From: Viscum album
Lineage: Eukaryota > Streptophyta > Magnoliopsida > Santalales > Viscaceae
NCBI GenBank assembly: GCA_963277665.1
Contig: OY728121.1
Location: forward strand, 957,564,097-957,628,096
DNA length: 64,000 nt
Direction: 5' to 3'
Shown here: positions 36,241 through 47,716 of the stretch, piece by piece
Layout: each line of letters opens with the position of its first letter
Position numbering within the stretch: position 1 is the first letter of the stretch
The notes under the pieces: generated by a model
The model's database searches: none
Told to the model about the DNA's origin: nothing
Seen by the model: the letters and a program-made list of their open reading frames with translations, nothing else
Translations under genes and position numbers: made by a program

Positions 36241-36474
36241 CTGAGGAGGTACGTGCATGACCCATCACACGTCATCGAATGGGGCGAGCTGTACATTGAG
36301 GATGGAGTGACCATTGTTGAGTACTTGGTGGAGATCAAGGATCGGTAGGAGAGGATCCTTCATGGGTGATCGATTCCCTTTGTGCTCGTTTGGTGGAATC
36401 GCGGGAATCTACATGAGAGCACGTGGGAGTAGGAGGCCCAAATTCATGCCCAGTACCCACATCTTTTGGAGTAG
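36241..36474 (+). pseudogene. C-terminal chromodomain of element G (broken)
   Basis: After HMSQLRRYVHDPSHVI the frame reads GVTIVEYLVEIKDR, SIPFVLVWWNRGNLHESTWE and AQIHAQYPHLLE, ending at TAG (36,472-36,474), with three internal stops. This is the chromovirus chromodomain (W-x-x-x-x-x-x-E-x-T-W-E, then Y-P). In related elements it directs integration to methylated-histone chromatin. Its presence supports assignment to a chromovirus clade such as Tekay/Del. Confidence 0.85.
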
Positions 36475-36508
36475 CATTTCTTTTGGCTTCTTGGGGACGT
36501 AAAGCCCC

Positions 36509-36521
36509 AAGGTGGGGTGAA
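36509..36521 (+). other. Polypurine tract of element G
   Basis: AAGGTGGGGTGAA sits immediately before the 3' LTR, the common plant Ty3/Gypsy form of PPT. Confidence 0.8.
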
Positions 36522-39479
36522 TTTAATGTCTCTGATTTGTCTGTTTATTATTTCTAAATATTATATGGAATTATTTCAAGACCGAGCGCAAAGACGACAC
36601 ATCATTCCGAGGTCCAGTGAGCCTATAATGGTGGTTTTAACTTATTTATGTTATGTGAGTCAGCTTCTGTGCGTTGTTGTGGAAATTTCCAAATGGATGC
36701 CCAGATTAAAAATCTAAGGGCACTGTTGCATTCAGGATGATGTCTTTACCTAATAACGAGTCTAACCTTGACTTCCGTGGGTTGAGGGTAAAAGTTAATT
36801 TTCGAATGTTTTAATGTAAAATGAAATAAAATAAATTCATAAGTTTATTTTATTTTTTTAAGGAAACATATGCTGCAGTATAGTAAATGGCGCAACTATT
36901 CCTAAATTAATGACAAATCATAATGACTCAATAATGGAAAGTTGGAGTCATTAATACTACCGTGAAATTAAATTCCAAACATGTTTCCCTTTTTTATTGG
37001 GATAATCAAATGTTGATCATTGGTGACGATTGAGAGGAACCTCTGCAGAAATCCGTGGGGCGTTGGAGAAAATTCTCGGTGACGAACAACGACAGATCGA
37101 TCCTGTGAATCGTTGCACCAACGATGTTGAAGGATCTCGACAATGGAGGCAGCACGACGCCTTCATCAGCAATCGATCCCTGTTGAGTTCGGGGTTTGTT
37201 ATTTAATTTCCTCTTTCCCCATTCATGATTTTAAACGACAAACATGGATCAACCACAAACAAATTGATCCGCGAATTCATTCATACTTGTAGGAGGGTTT
37301 TATCATGATGATTCGGGGAATTGACCCATGTTGTTTTTTTATTGTTGATTCTTTCTGCATTTAAGCCCACGAATTGGTGTAGATCAGCGCCATGAAGAAT
37401 GATGGTGGGGGTTCGTTCTTCACTTTGATTATTGGATTTCCCCCCCCCCCCCTTCTTTTCTCACGTGTTCTTCATGTTCTTCATGGGGCGATGAAAAACA
37501 GATCATTGTGCATCCGTTCCGCAACTCAATGATTCCAAACCAAAGGTTCGACACCACAACGACCTTGCAGAGGTGCAGCGACGATGGCAGAAGAAAAATC
37601 AGAGCGGATCAGAAAAGGGCGTTGTTCGGGCATTCTTCACGCGGAAAGATGAAATCATGTTTTCAGAACTGATCGGAGGTCTGAAAACATCCGGAGAATC
37701 TTCGTAGCGTCGGGGCAACCAAAACCTGAAGGTTTCGTGGAGATCGGATGACCGGATCTATAATTGGAGCAGCACGGGAGGCACACCGGCGAAGGGCATC
37801 GTTTCTAGAAATTTCCATAATACACGGCGTGTACTTCCAAAGAACACACCGTGTAGTACTGTCGGTGGCTAGGGTTTCGGGGTTAGAGAGGAATCACACG
37901 ACGTGTGACCATGGGTACACATTGTGTTGGACTTTCCCTGGTGTTCGACGTGTATTTTGGGAAGTACACGGACACGGGATGATATACATGGCTTTAGAAC
38001 ACGGTGTGTACAACATGATAGGAGCGGCTATGCGGGACTCGGCGTGTATCCCAGGGATACACGGACACGGGTTATAGAAAACAGGTTGATAGCTGTCTAC
38101 GACCACATGGCCAGCATACACGGGGCCAACCCCAGTCACTCGGACACTGCGTGTACATCATACTATAGGCCATGTACTCAGTTTTCCTACACGACCAGCC
38201 TATGACACAGGCCATAGTACACGGGAAGTACCCGGGGTTGGACAACACGACGTGTATTTTTTCTACATGCCGTGTACTTTTTGGAAAATGACATGGTCCT
38301 CTTGTTCACCGTATCTTTGACATCATTAATTTGGGATAGTGTCCATTCTTCTCGTTCCCCTTAAGGTCATGCATCATTTCCTCACACATGATTATGATCC
38401 CTTCAGCAGGACTTTCTGTGATATAGTCAGGCATCCATCCTAAAGGCTCAGATTGAGATCCTCTATCCATTCTTGATGTTAGATAGATTCAGGAATCAAC
38501 GTGACCAACTCTACTGGGCGTTGATCCTCTACCTAGTTGGTGTATCACCTAACTGGTGAATCCGAATGAGTGGTGGTATCTACTATAGCCTTGGTAGTGA
38601 TCCTAAATTTTGTATCATGATCTTTCCCACTCAAGAGTGTGTCTCCCGTAATGAGTGCTCTTCTATCTACCGTAGCCTTCCCACTCAAGATTGTGTCTCC
38701 TATAATGAGTGTATCCACCTCTCATGACGGTTCCTGACAAACAAAACTTCTCGGACAGACATCATCGGAGATATAAGACTCGTGGAGTGTGTTCTCTTGG
38801 AATGACTGTATCATGGAATCTTCAACAGAATCTCGAACAGGGGTATGCGGTTGTGTGACTTGTCATTAGACTACGGGTCTGGGTTTTGATTATATCTGGT
38901 CTGTTCTATATGTTTTGTAGACATATACTGTGAATAGCTAACTGTACCTTTAATTTTTGTACTGAATTGTGGTTTTCAGGGTTCTCTACTAAGTATGGTT
39001 ATAATCACCCCTGCACGGGCCTTGCTCGCACGTCTGGTGTCTTGTGCAGATGAGATGCCTTTTGACAGAGTCCAGGGCAGACCAGAACAGGACCGAGCTT
39101 TCGGAGATTCCTACAGGTTGAGGCGTTCCTACGGCTACGAGCGGAAGTCCCAGTACCTTTTTTGTTTACAAGTTGTGCTTTGTAGTTTTCAGACTCTTGT
39201 TTTTGGTGTGCTTTTATTCTGGCCCAGTTTACATTTTTAGTACTCTACCTTTGGTCATACTCTGTGGGTTTGGTTTATTTGTATGCATACATTTTTTTTC
39301 CTTATTGTTTTTTACATTTTAGCATTTCTGGTCTTGGAGATGTGTGCATGTGTAAAGGTACATAGGCAATGCCTCCCATGTTAGTAATATTCCTATTTGG
39401 TGCTAGTCACCAGCCCCTGGCCTATGGGAGGAGGGATTGGGGAGTCACGGCGCAGGCCCCACTGGGACGGGTCGTGACA
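36522..39479 (+). repeat. Element G 3' LTR, 2,958 bp
   Basis: Partner of 28,908-31,862. It starts TTTAATG (from TGTAATG) and ends GTCGTGACA. It contains a run of 13 C residues near 37,440-37,452 (six in the other LTR), the palindrome cluster 37,821-38,285, the 54-bp subrepeats from 38,628, and a terminal block GTCACCAGCCCCTGGCCTAT shared with the minus-strand LTR at 62,050. ORFs at 37,748-38,077, 38,995-39,240 and others lie within the LTR. Confidence 0.9.
37821..38285. promoter_or_regulatory. CACG/CGTG palindrome cluster in the G 3' LTR
   Basis: About ten copies of short palindromes such as TACACGGCGTGTA (37,821), CACACGACGTGTG (37,895), ACACGGTGTGTACA (about 38,000) and GACGTGTA (38,250) lie within 465 bp, with GTGTATCCCAGGGATACAC (about 38,044) forming a larger inverted repeat. 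The ACGTG core resembles bZIP/bHLH sites. The density suggests a U3 regulatory region, by inference only. Confidence 0.4.
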
Positions 39480-39484
39480 TGACT
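39480..39484. repeat. Target-site duplication of element G, right copy
   Basis: TGACT directly after the 3' LTR end GACA, identical to 28,903-28,907. Confidence 0.8.
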
Positions 39485-39876
39485 ATTCTAGGATCATGTT
39501 GCTAGCAAGGTTATTACTTTTTTTACTTTTATCTATTTTGATACATTTATTGTACTAGATTCCTTTTATAGCTATTTTAAAACTCTATGGATATATGACA
39601 TGAAATAGAATTTTTATATGATATTACTTATTGAATAGGTTATATATTTATATATTGGAAGTTTGTTGTATATTTGGTTGATTTTCTACTTCCCCTATTT
39701 ACTATTATTATAATTCTATTGTGTTACACTGTGACATATGGGAATAGGTTCCCCAAAAACACAATGCAGGCCCTTGTTTCTAGTCAGAAAACTTTTACTT
39801 TTGTGGAGGTGTCCATGAGGCAATGCGAACCATCATCTTGGGGTATAGTTAGTGTCATCCATGTCAGGATGTTACA
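39485..39876 (+). repeat. Element E left LTR, second piece
   Basis: Continues the alignment with the right E LTR after G (TATTCTAGGATCATG against TATCAAGGATAATG at about 47,327). It ends ATGTCAGGATGTTACA at 39,876, against ATGTCGGGACATTGCA in the other copy. The ORF 39,674-39,976 crosses the LTR end and is not a gene. Confidence 0.7.
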
Positions 39877-39879
39877 ATG

Positions 39880-39892
39880 TTGTAGTAGAGCT
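39880..39892 (+). other. Primer-binding site of element E (decayed)
   Basis: TTGTAGTAGAGCT, 3 bp after the LTR end, matches the tRNA-iMet PBS form TGGTATCAGAGCT at 10 of 13 positions. Confidence 0.5.
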
Positions 39893-41512
39893 ATTCTTTT
39901 TCTGGATTTATGTTTTTCAGAGTGCATAAAGGGGATTAGGAATTATTATAATTTTGTAATGGGATTTTCCTTCTAGTATCTAACCCATGTTTGGGAAAAT
40001 TAAAAATTTTATGAATGTGAAATTGTTTTTTCTATATTTTTCTCATAATATTTGATTTGATTCAACTATTTTTTGATGCATTTGTGGTTCGATGTTTTTT
40101 TGGATTTTGGATTTTTCTATTTCCTGATGGGATATGGGTTTAAATCATATGCATCATTTCAGAAACATTAAAGGATTGATGTGGCATGAATTATTCCATT
40201 ATATATAGGTTACATTACATAATTCTATGATTTTTTTTATATATTCTTAGTGTGATATACCTAGTGTTTGATATATGTTTTATGAAGGGAATTAAGAAAC
40301 ATGGTTAATACATAGACTGCCTACAATAACCTAAAGAGTTTACTCTTGATTAGTATATAGAATACACCATGTGTTTTCAACAATTTAATGTTGAGTTATG
40401 GACGATTGACCATATGTACTAGAACATGTTATGGTTTGGAGAAATTGGATGTTATATTTCAGTTCTGGAGGTCTATGGGTCCTTATGGATTAGAAGTGGT
40501 GAACCATTTGGTTCAACCATTTAATTATTACTGGGATATAAATGTGAATTTAAATTTTAGTTAACTAGAAATTGAATTGTCAAAACAATGAACTTGTTGT
40601 AGACCTAGCATTATAGTAGGAAATTGGAAGTGTCTCTAGTGATGTATTTTACTATTCCTTTTCTATCAAGTCCATGATTTGGGAGAAAGTATAGAGATAT
40701 GACTAGTTTATAAAAAGTTTTTGACTAATCCTATTCTTATAGCTATGATATTTTCATCATTGATATTATCTAATGAGTGTGTTCAGAATAGTAGGCCCCT
40801 CCCCCACGAAGACCAGTTGTGCATCGGGTGGCACGTGAAAAACATTATTAGGAGGTGGTGGGAAATGGGATACTGCGATGGTGGTGAAAACCATTCTATT
40901 TCATCCTCTTACATGTTGGGGTATCGTCGTAAATAGGATATTGAGCTCTGGGTAAGAACTACATTTTTTATACATTTGGAGACACCTCGAAAGAGGAGAG
41001 AGGTGATCCTGACATAAATTCCTTGGAGAGTAGAAATCCACTAGTGGGATTTCATGAACTTATGTCACAAGATATGGGATATGATTTTGGGTGATTTCAA
41101 AACCATTTTTTTCATTACTTTTTCCTACAGAATCTAAGACTAGAGAGGTATAGTGAGTTTTTTCATCTTGAGTGGGGCATGACGAATGTTGTGGAATAAA
41201 AAAAATCTTTATAGAGCTTCAATGTTTTTCCCCAATACATTTTTCTGATGAGATTTTGATGCCCAAACACATTGAGAAAGGTATCAAACATGAATATTGA
41301 TCATAGGTCAACATGTTAATGCTCATTAATTTTATTGATATAGGAAATCAAGCACTGATTACAGAGCGGAGCCTAAGGGGTATTTTGGTACATAGTACAC
41401 AAGTGTAGTCTCTCAGCCTAGTTGTTTAGCTTCTAGTGGTAGGAAGAAATATTTTGATGATTCTTGTGAGATGATTACAAGCTAGGAAGTTCGTGCTGGT
41501 AGTGATATTTTA
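39893..41512 (+). pseudogene. gag: gag region of element E (decayed)
   Basis: The position between PBS and zinc knuckle marks this as gag. No long frame remains; the 71-codon frame 40,721-40,936 includes a GC-richer patch (40,790-40,890) but does not clearly match the gag core. Assignment rests on position and the downstream knuckle. Confidence 0.45.
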
Positions 41513-41554
41513 TGTCATCAATGTGGATGATAAGGAAAAATGAAGAATCAATGT
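41513..41554 (+). pseudogene. Gag zinc knuckle of element E (broken)
   Basis: Codons read C, H, Q, C, G, stop, stop, G, K, M, K, N, Q, C. Spacing is exactly C-x2-C-x4-x-x4-C with the histidine replaced by lysine and two stops inside. Confidence 0.65.
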
Positions 41555-42399
41555 GATTGATACCCAATGTATTATCAATCTTGTGGTTGGGTGGGCCCTA
41601 TACAATGTTTTTTATGACCATGCCTCCATTATTAAATGTCAAAGATTCATTTATGAATCTTGTTTTGAGAGATTGTTTCATATTTCCACATGAAGTCGGG
41701 ACATAGAGAAGTATTGGTCCATCATGCTAAGGTGGTGTTCATGGTAGAGTAATCCAAACCAAAGTTGTAGCTAAATTTCATAGTGGTATTTCTCTAGGTG
41801 TTGTGGCTATTTCATATGGCTTCATATCTATCCAAAAAAATTTATCTTATCATACACCTAAGGATTATAGTGTCAAGCCATCGGTAGTGGTAGGTATGAT
41901 ATTATCATCCTCTATGAAAGTATTTGAAATTTTTTGTTACATGTTCCTTTCATAGATTCATATCTGTAATTATAGTGGAAATACTTAAGCCTTTTGTTCA
42001 ATTATCAGAGAGAATTATGAAACTAAATGATCCATTTTGGATTATAAATGTGATTATTATCTAGTAAAGGTATTTTCCCATTGATATAGGATGGTTTCAC
42101 TTTTTGTATGGAGTCATTTCTTCCTTGAGCAGATATAGTTGGACATCATAATTAGGATGAAATATCGAGTTTTTTAAGGATATGTTTATTTTTATCTCTG
42201 GAGGGTGAATTTGACCTCATAAAATGGATGGTTTTTTATTCACAATAGTGAATGGTATGTCATGGTGAGTCTATTTGGACCACATTAACATGGGATGGGT
42301 GGGTTGACATGTTAGATTGCGCTTTTATATCAAGTAGATTATTGATAACATTGGAAATATTTCCCTCTACCAGTTTATCATTTCAGGAATGTTTTCCCA

Positions 42400-43130
42400 T
42401 ATAAATTTTATATTTCACAGTTAGGGGTAGAGGAGAAGCTATCTATTGATCTAGATCCATGAGATGCATCAGTATACACACCTCGTTATAGGATGGATAC
42501 AATGGATTTCAAGGAGCTCAAGAGGTAGATACAGGACCTAGTGGAAAATGGGTTTATAATAACCAATACCTCTCTGTGGGGGGCACTGGTCCATTTTCAG
42601 AAAAAAGAGTATGGTACCATTAAGCTATTTGTGGATTTCCAAAAATTGAATCAGTTTATGGTTAAGAACCTTTATCAATTTCCATTGATAGTTTACCCTT
42701 TTGATCTGTTTTGGGAATCTAAGGTTTTCTCAAAAATTGATTTGATATTTCTATATCATTAAGTCCTTTTTTCACTAGTAGACCTAACTTCTAAATCTTT
42801 TTATAGAATTTACAGTCTATATAAAAAATTGGTTATGGAATTTGGTCTCATGAATATTCCATCAGTTCTCAGGGTGTCGATGAACTAAGATTTCCATTTT
42901 TATCGAAATCATCTATGGTGTTTTTCAAGGTTGATATCTTGGTGTAATCTTGAAATCCACATGAAAATACCAAATAGTAGGAGTTTTTTTTATACAATGA
43001 GACTAAGTCTTATATATTATAAGACTATAAATTTCAAATTTTGGATGCATAAGACTAACTTCATGGATGATATTGTCTAAGGTAGAGTAGTATCAGTTGA
43101 CCATTAAAAAGTAAGAGATGTACTTTCATG
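42400..43130 (+). pseudogene. pol: Reverse transcriptase of element E (broken)
   Basis: Upstream of a 73-codon frame (42,541-42,762) the strand reads YRMDTMDFKELKR, like the RT entry block. The frame gives ENGFIITNTSLWGAL, KLFVDFQKLNQFMVKNLYQF and VFSKIDLIF, matching G-F-I-x-x-S-x-S-P-W-G-A, L-x-V-D-Y-R-x-L-N and F-S-K-I-D-L. The first catalytic aspartate is present. Further on, MEFGLMNIPSVLRVSMN matches M-P-F-G-L-x-N-A-P; the second catalytic box is unrecognisable. Protease should lie at 41,600-42,350 but was not identified. Confidence 0.8.
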
Positions 43131-43499
43131 GGATCATCCCAAGAACAACTTTGATATATTCATTTTCATGGGGAAATATAGATAGTATAGTAATTTCCTA
43201 AAATAATTCTCATTATTATTTTCACCATTGAAGGGATTGTATAAAAAAGGTATGAAGTTTTTATTATTAGATACATATGGGAAAAACATTTAATATGTAA
43301 AAGGGTGTCTACTATCAATGTTAATCCTGATTCTTCCATTGCTAGATAGGAGTACACTATGTATTGTGAATCATCAAGTATCATTCTCAGAATAGTTCTA
43401 ATTCATGGGGATTGAGTAATCTCTTATGTGTCTTGAAAATTTGGGACACATGAGAGGAATTATTAAAACCAATGATCTGGATCTAGATATAGTTGATCA

Positions 43500-43730
43500 T
43501 GCTTTGCATTGATGGAAACAGTATTTACTTGGAGATCATTTTATGGTATACATACACCACAAAATATTCAATTATATATTTACACAAAATGATATGAATA
43601 TAATTTAGAAAAAGTTGGTCAAGTGACTAAATAATTTTGGAACGGTTCATTATTATGTTCCTAGAAGAGTTAGTGTAGTGGCTGATTCACTGAGCATGAT
43701 GACTAAAAAACATGTAGTTTTGGAGGCCAG
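43500..43730 (+). pseudogene. pol: RNase H end and tether of element E (broken)
   Basis: YIFTQNDMNI (43,572 onward) matches the Y-L-F-T-Q-K-D-L-N block. After stops, FGTVHYYVPRRVSVVADSLS matches the block D-Y-D-x-x-I-x-Y-x-P-G-K-x-N-V-V-A-D-A-L-S that ends the RNase H/tether region. This places the domain firmly between RT and integrase. Confidence 0.7.
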
Positions 43731-43979
43731 TAGTGAGTGGAAACTTATGGATGTGTCCATAGAGAAGGACATGGAGTTTAATTGTGGTTAGGTATATACA
43801 TTTATTTCATATTCATAGTTTATATAAACTCTTATAGATATATTGATTAGGATATATGTTTCTAATTCAGAGGGACTAGTGCTATAAGATAGTGTAGAAT
43901 GTGCGGACCCATCTCTTGGTTGAACTGTGGATGAGATTAAGATCATATGAATCCATTGTCTCTTTCTAGTTCCAATGGA

Positions 43980-45060
43980 TATACATTTGGAGATTATATG
44001 GGGGATTAATTCCTATGTCTAGGAAGTACATCCCATGATGACCAAGATGAATTTGGACTTACTCCGTCAGTACTAGTTTCCAAGCAGGAAACATGAGATA
44101 ATTGATTTTTTTGTGAGGTGATCAACCTATTAGTGACTGAAGGCGTAACATCAGAAACTATCTAGACTTTTATAGACTTTATATATTCCAAAGTAGAGAT
44201 GAGATGATTTCATGATGGATTTCATGATCTATTTTCCAAGGATACCATAAGGCAGTTATATTGTTTGAGTTGTTGTAAATATGGTCTAGAAGTTTTCTCA
44301 TTTTCTTTCGATCAGGGAGAACATTCATGTAGCTTAGATTGGGAAGATGTATATCTGCAACATAGTATGACTATATAGGGTTCCTAATAGTATTATTTTA
44401 GATAGGGATTCCTAATATATGCATCGTTTATTTAAGATATTGTTAAGGGAATAGGGTACATAGTTTCTTCTGGGAAAATATACCACACATAGACTGGTTT
44501 CTAGTTAGAGCATATAACACATATTCTAGACCACATGATATTGGAATTTATCCTATATTTGGGAGAAATTGTTAAATGAATATATTCCTAGATGAGTTTT
44601 CCTTCAACAATAACTATCATGGTATTATACAGATGTCACCTTAGGAGGTTTTTTATGGTGGGCCATGACGATCATCCCTATGTTGGTTAGAGGAAGGTGA
44701 GACAGGTTTATAGAGACCACATTTCATGAATGAGACTTTTGATAAGGTCCATTTAATACATAAGTGGATTGATACCACATGTACATGATATAAATCATAC
44801 AATGATCACTGTAAATGACCCGTCGAGTTCAACTTATGGGATAATATCTTTCCACATATCTCACCAAGGCTGCGATATAGATAGATTAAGAGAATGGGTA
44901 AGAATTCTTTGTGATATTTTAAAATGTTCGATATTATGGAAGGAGTCACATATGTATCTAATTGGTTATTGTTACCTCATAGGTTTTTGTCCATGAACGA
45001 TGTCTTCCATATATCTCCACTATGCCTTTATCAATCAAACCCACCTAACGATATTCCACT
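43980..45060 (+). pseudogene. pol: Integrase of element E (broken)
   Basis: HPMMTKMNLDLLRQY and SRKHEIIDFFVR (44,030-44,120) match the HHCC region. In the core, MMDFMIYFPR carries the first aspartate (44,221-44,223), LDRDS the second (44,401-44,403, 60 codons later as expected), and a glutamate codon lies at 44,508-44,510, one base out of frame. All three catalytic positions are still recognisable despite stops and indels. Confidence 0.75.
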
Positions 45061-45239
45061 ATACGAAGTTGATTTATAGGTAGTTGTGTCATTTGGGGTT
45101 ATATTGATCGTATATTTAATAGGAGAAAAAAGGTTCTTCGAGGTAGGTCATTTCCTCTAGTGCTATTTCTATTGAATTAAGACTATTTAATGAATGATAC
45201 AAGGGAATGAGAGGATGACATATGTTCCTAGTGGACTTA

Positions 45240-45330
45240 TCCAAATCTTGACAACCATTTGGAGAGAAATTTGGGTTCAAATTACATTAAGGGAGACTAT
45301 TATATGAATTATTTTTTTTCTTGGGTGGTA
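45240..45330 (+). pseudogene. Chromodomain remnant of element E
   Basis: HLERNLGSNYIKGDYYMNYF aligns loosely with the W-x-x-H-x-x-E-E-A-T-W-E-x-E-x-x-M-x-x-x-Y-P-x-L-F end of a chromovirus chromodomain. Its position after integrase and before the 3' tail fits. Sequence evidence alone is weak. Confidence 0.4.
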
Positions 45331-45359
45331 AAAATTAGTTTTCGATTAGATTTAATTCT

Positions 45360-46325
45360 TTTTTTTGGCTTAACGTGGGTATCTATTGAGGTCAGGGGTG
45401 TATCATGGGTGTTAGGGGCTTTTTCAGAGCCCAGAGCCTGACCTTTTGAAAAGAATGATTGGCCACACGATTAGTATAAATCGTGCAGTATGGCACACAC
45501 ATATTTTATAACTATGAAGGGTATACAAATAGGGTAGAAGTGGCCAACACCATTTGAGGAAACTATGTTGATGGGGGAACATACCAATGAAATATCATTT
45601 GTATTACTTGACCAAGCATGAGACAAGGTTAGCACATGATTATGAAATCTTTACTCACTAACCATGCAAGGTTTCCTCTTCATGTAGTGAAGGGAACCAT
45701 GTTTTTCCAAGTTTGGACGACCTTGTACCAAAACTGTACAACCACATATTTCTCGGGGAAATTACTATTTTGGCCATAGAATCCTTATAACACAATAAAA
45801 TTATTTTTTCATCCTCTATTGGATATCTATGAGGCTTGTGGATATCATTTGAAAGAAAATTCATATTTTTCACACATTTCTCAATCTCATATAATAATTT
45901 AATGTCATCATTCTTATTGGATTCATGCTAGTGAGTTTATCGTTCCTCTTGTGTTATTCATGATTCATCTTGGTATCATTGAAGTTAATAATGATCAAGA
46001 TTATTTGTTCTATTTTTGGGTTATTCAACTATTTTTTCCACTTTTCTCTTGATCTGAACCATATCATAGATCAATAATAGATGCTTTCTCTACTACGGAC
46101 CCTTTGGTAGCTAGTATATACATTTACCTTATGGTTTGGTATTTTATAAACATAGTTTCATGGATTTCATACACCAAGGTTTTTGGAGACACCTCTATTA
46201 CTTATTAAATGTTTTAATTAAATGAATTAGAACATGTTTGGGATTCTACTAGATCTATTCAGTTTTATGGAAGTTATTTCAACATCCTAGGGAATATATG
46301 GGTGAACCACGTAGTTTCCATTTAT
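45360..46325 (+). other. Non-coding 3' tail of element E (pol end to 3' LTR)
   Basis: A spacer of about 0.96 kb after the chromodomain, aligned throughout with 2,950-3,927 plus 27,862-27,908. Shared blocks include GGGTGTTAGGGGCTTTTTC-like, AGCCTGACCTTT, ACTATTTTGGCCATA-like and ATGAGGCTTGTGGATAT-like sequences. A purine stretch (ATATGGGTGAA) near 46,300 may be the PPT remnant. No ORF is shared by the two copies. Confidence 0.6.
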
Positions 46326-47716
46326 TATAACACCCATGTAGTGTCTGTGTGCTTGACTAGTTTGAGGAATAATTTTAAAAATTTAATTGATTTTAATTGG
46401 ATAATAAGGAGATAATGTTTCCTCCTTTTTCAAGTGATTTAAATATGTGATTTTTTTAATTATTTAAATGTGAATTATTATATGGGATGGAAGAACTCAT
46501 GGGATGTTTTGGAATGTGATTCAAATGAGATGATTATTTGAAATTGTGTTGGATTCCATGATTGGTATACCTTGGATTCTGAATACATTAAATTCCATGG
46601 ATTTTTCATTGATTGATCTTGATCGTAGAAGTGGACACCATGGATGAGATTTCTCCTTGGGTATTTATTTCATATGATTTAGTGGGCCTTACTACCCCTT
46701 CGATCTAGCTTGCTTGGGATCGCATTAGAAAAGATCCATTGAATTTATCATTGGAATCCACCCATTTCATTATCACGTTTCCATAGAGATGCTCATAAAA
46801 ATCAATGAGGATTACATGTGCTCATTTAAAATGGACTTTTCTCATCATGGTATGACATGTTCAATTATACAGTGTGGACATGGAAATTTTTTCATGGGTG
46901 TATGGAATGTTTGTGGTGGATCTATTGGAATGTTTTACAGATATCCCTAATATGATTGTTAGAATTTAGTTATTCCAATAGACATGGTGACTTTTTTATT
47001 TCTGTTTATAGCTTCCTTATTATTGGTGCATGAATATTTTTATAGGAATCCTAAGTATGATATACAGTACCATTTGACATGATCTGATTAATTTCATTAC
47101 TACTTTACATATTGTATAATGAAAATGTATTTCTCTTGTATATCACAACCTGGATTTTATATACACATTGTTGGTGGTGGACATCAGAGTGATATCTGAC
47201 ACCTTGTTCGAGCCATCATTGGGTATTTAGATAGACTTCATGGATGTATCTAGTGACCTGAGAAGTATCCAATGGTATGATGATTGATTTTTTCTATCAT
47301 TAAGGGTAGTAGTACACATGACTTATCAAGGATAATGATTCTATCTAGGATAGTTCCTTTTAGTTTTTTGGTATTTTTGATACAAGTAATTTAATGTTTC
47401 ATTTTATACTAGTTTTCAATGTTTTTAGGGACAAGAAATGACATCTAATTTTGTATATGATATTAATTTGGGAATATTGTATATATTCAGGCCATGGAAG
47501 TTTATATTCAATCTAGTTGATTTTTTTCATTATCTATTGAATTTAATTATTATTTTTCATTATTACACTATGGAATGAGGGAATAGTCTTCCCATGCACA
47601 TTCCCTAGGCTATCGACACTTGCTAGAAACCATTGGAGTTAGGGGAGATTCTCATGATTCTATGTGACCCACTAGAATGGGGAATCATTTAGTGGAATCC
47701 ATGTCGGGACATTGCA
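46326..47716 (+). repeat. Element E right LTR, 1,391 bp
   Basis: Uninterrupted copy of the E LTR, starting TATAACACCC and ending CGGGACATTGCA. It contains the empty target site ACATGACTTATC at about 47,325, matching the site occupied by G in the left LTR. By eye it is much more diverged from its partner than the G LTRs are from each other. Confidence 0.7.

Larger units (their letters stand above)
28908..39479 (+). mobile_element. Element G: Ty3/Gypsy chromovirus, Tekay/Del-like, complete but inactive
   Basis: 10,572 bp: 5' LTR 28,908-31,862, PBS, gag, protease, RT, RNase H, integrase, chromodomain, PPT, 3' LTR 36,522-39,479, all in normal order on the plus strand. Perfect TGACT duplications flank it. 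The LTRs are about 2.96 kb and roughly 85% identical in a 200-bp stretch compared by eye, so it is not recent. The interior of 4,659 bp has many stops and frameshifts and changed catalytic residues in protease, RT and integrase. The chromodomain and long LTRs point to the Tekay/Del clade. It is much GC-richer than its surroundings. It is inserted in an LTR of element E. Confidence 0.93.
39877..46325 (+). mobile_element. Interior of element E: old chromovirus gag-pol
   Basis: About 6.4 kb between the two E LTRs holds, in order on the plus strand, a PBS remnant, gag with a zinc knuckle, RT, RNase H, integrase, a chromodomain remnant and a 0.96-kb non-coding tail. Decay is far heavier than in G: most codons are changed and stops are frequent. 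LTRs plus interior make an element of about 9.2 kb without G. It was the host for G (in its left LTR), and its upstream neighbour tail hosted T. Confidence 0.8.

Noticed and set aside
35874..36338. 154-codon minus-strand ORF
   Set aside because: It is antisense to the integrase and chromodomain remnants of G, which have clear homology on the plus strand.
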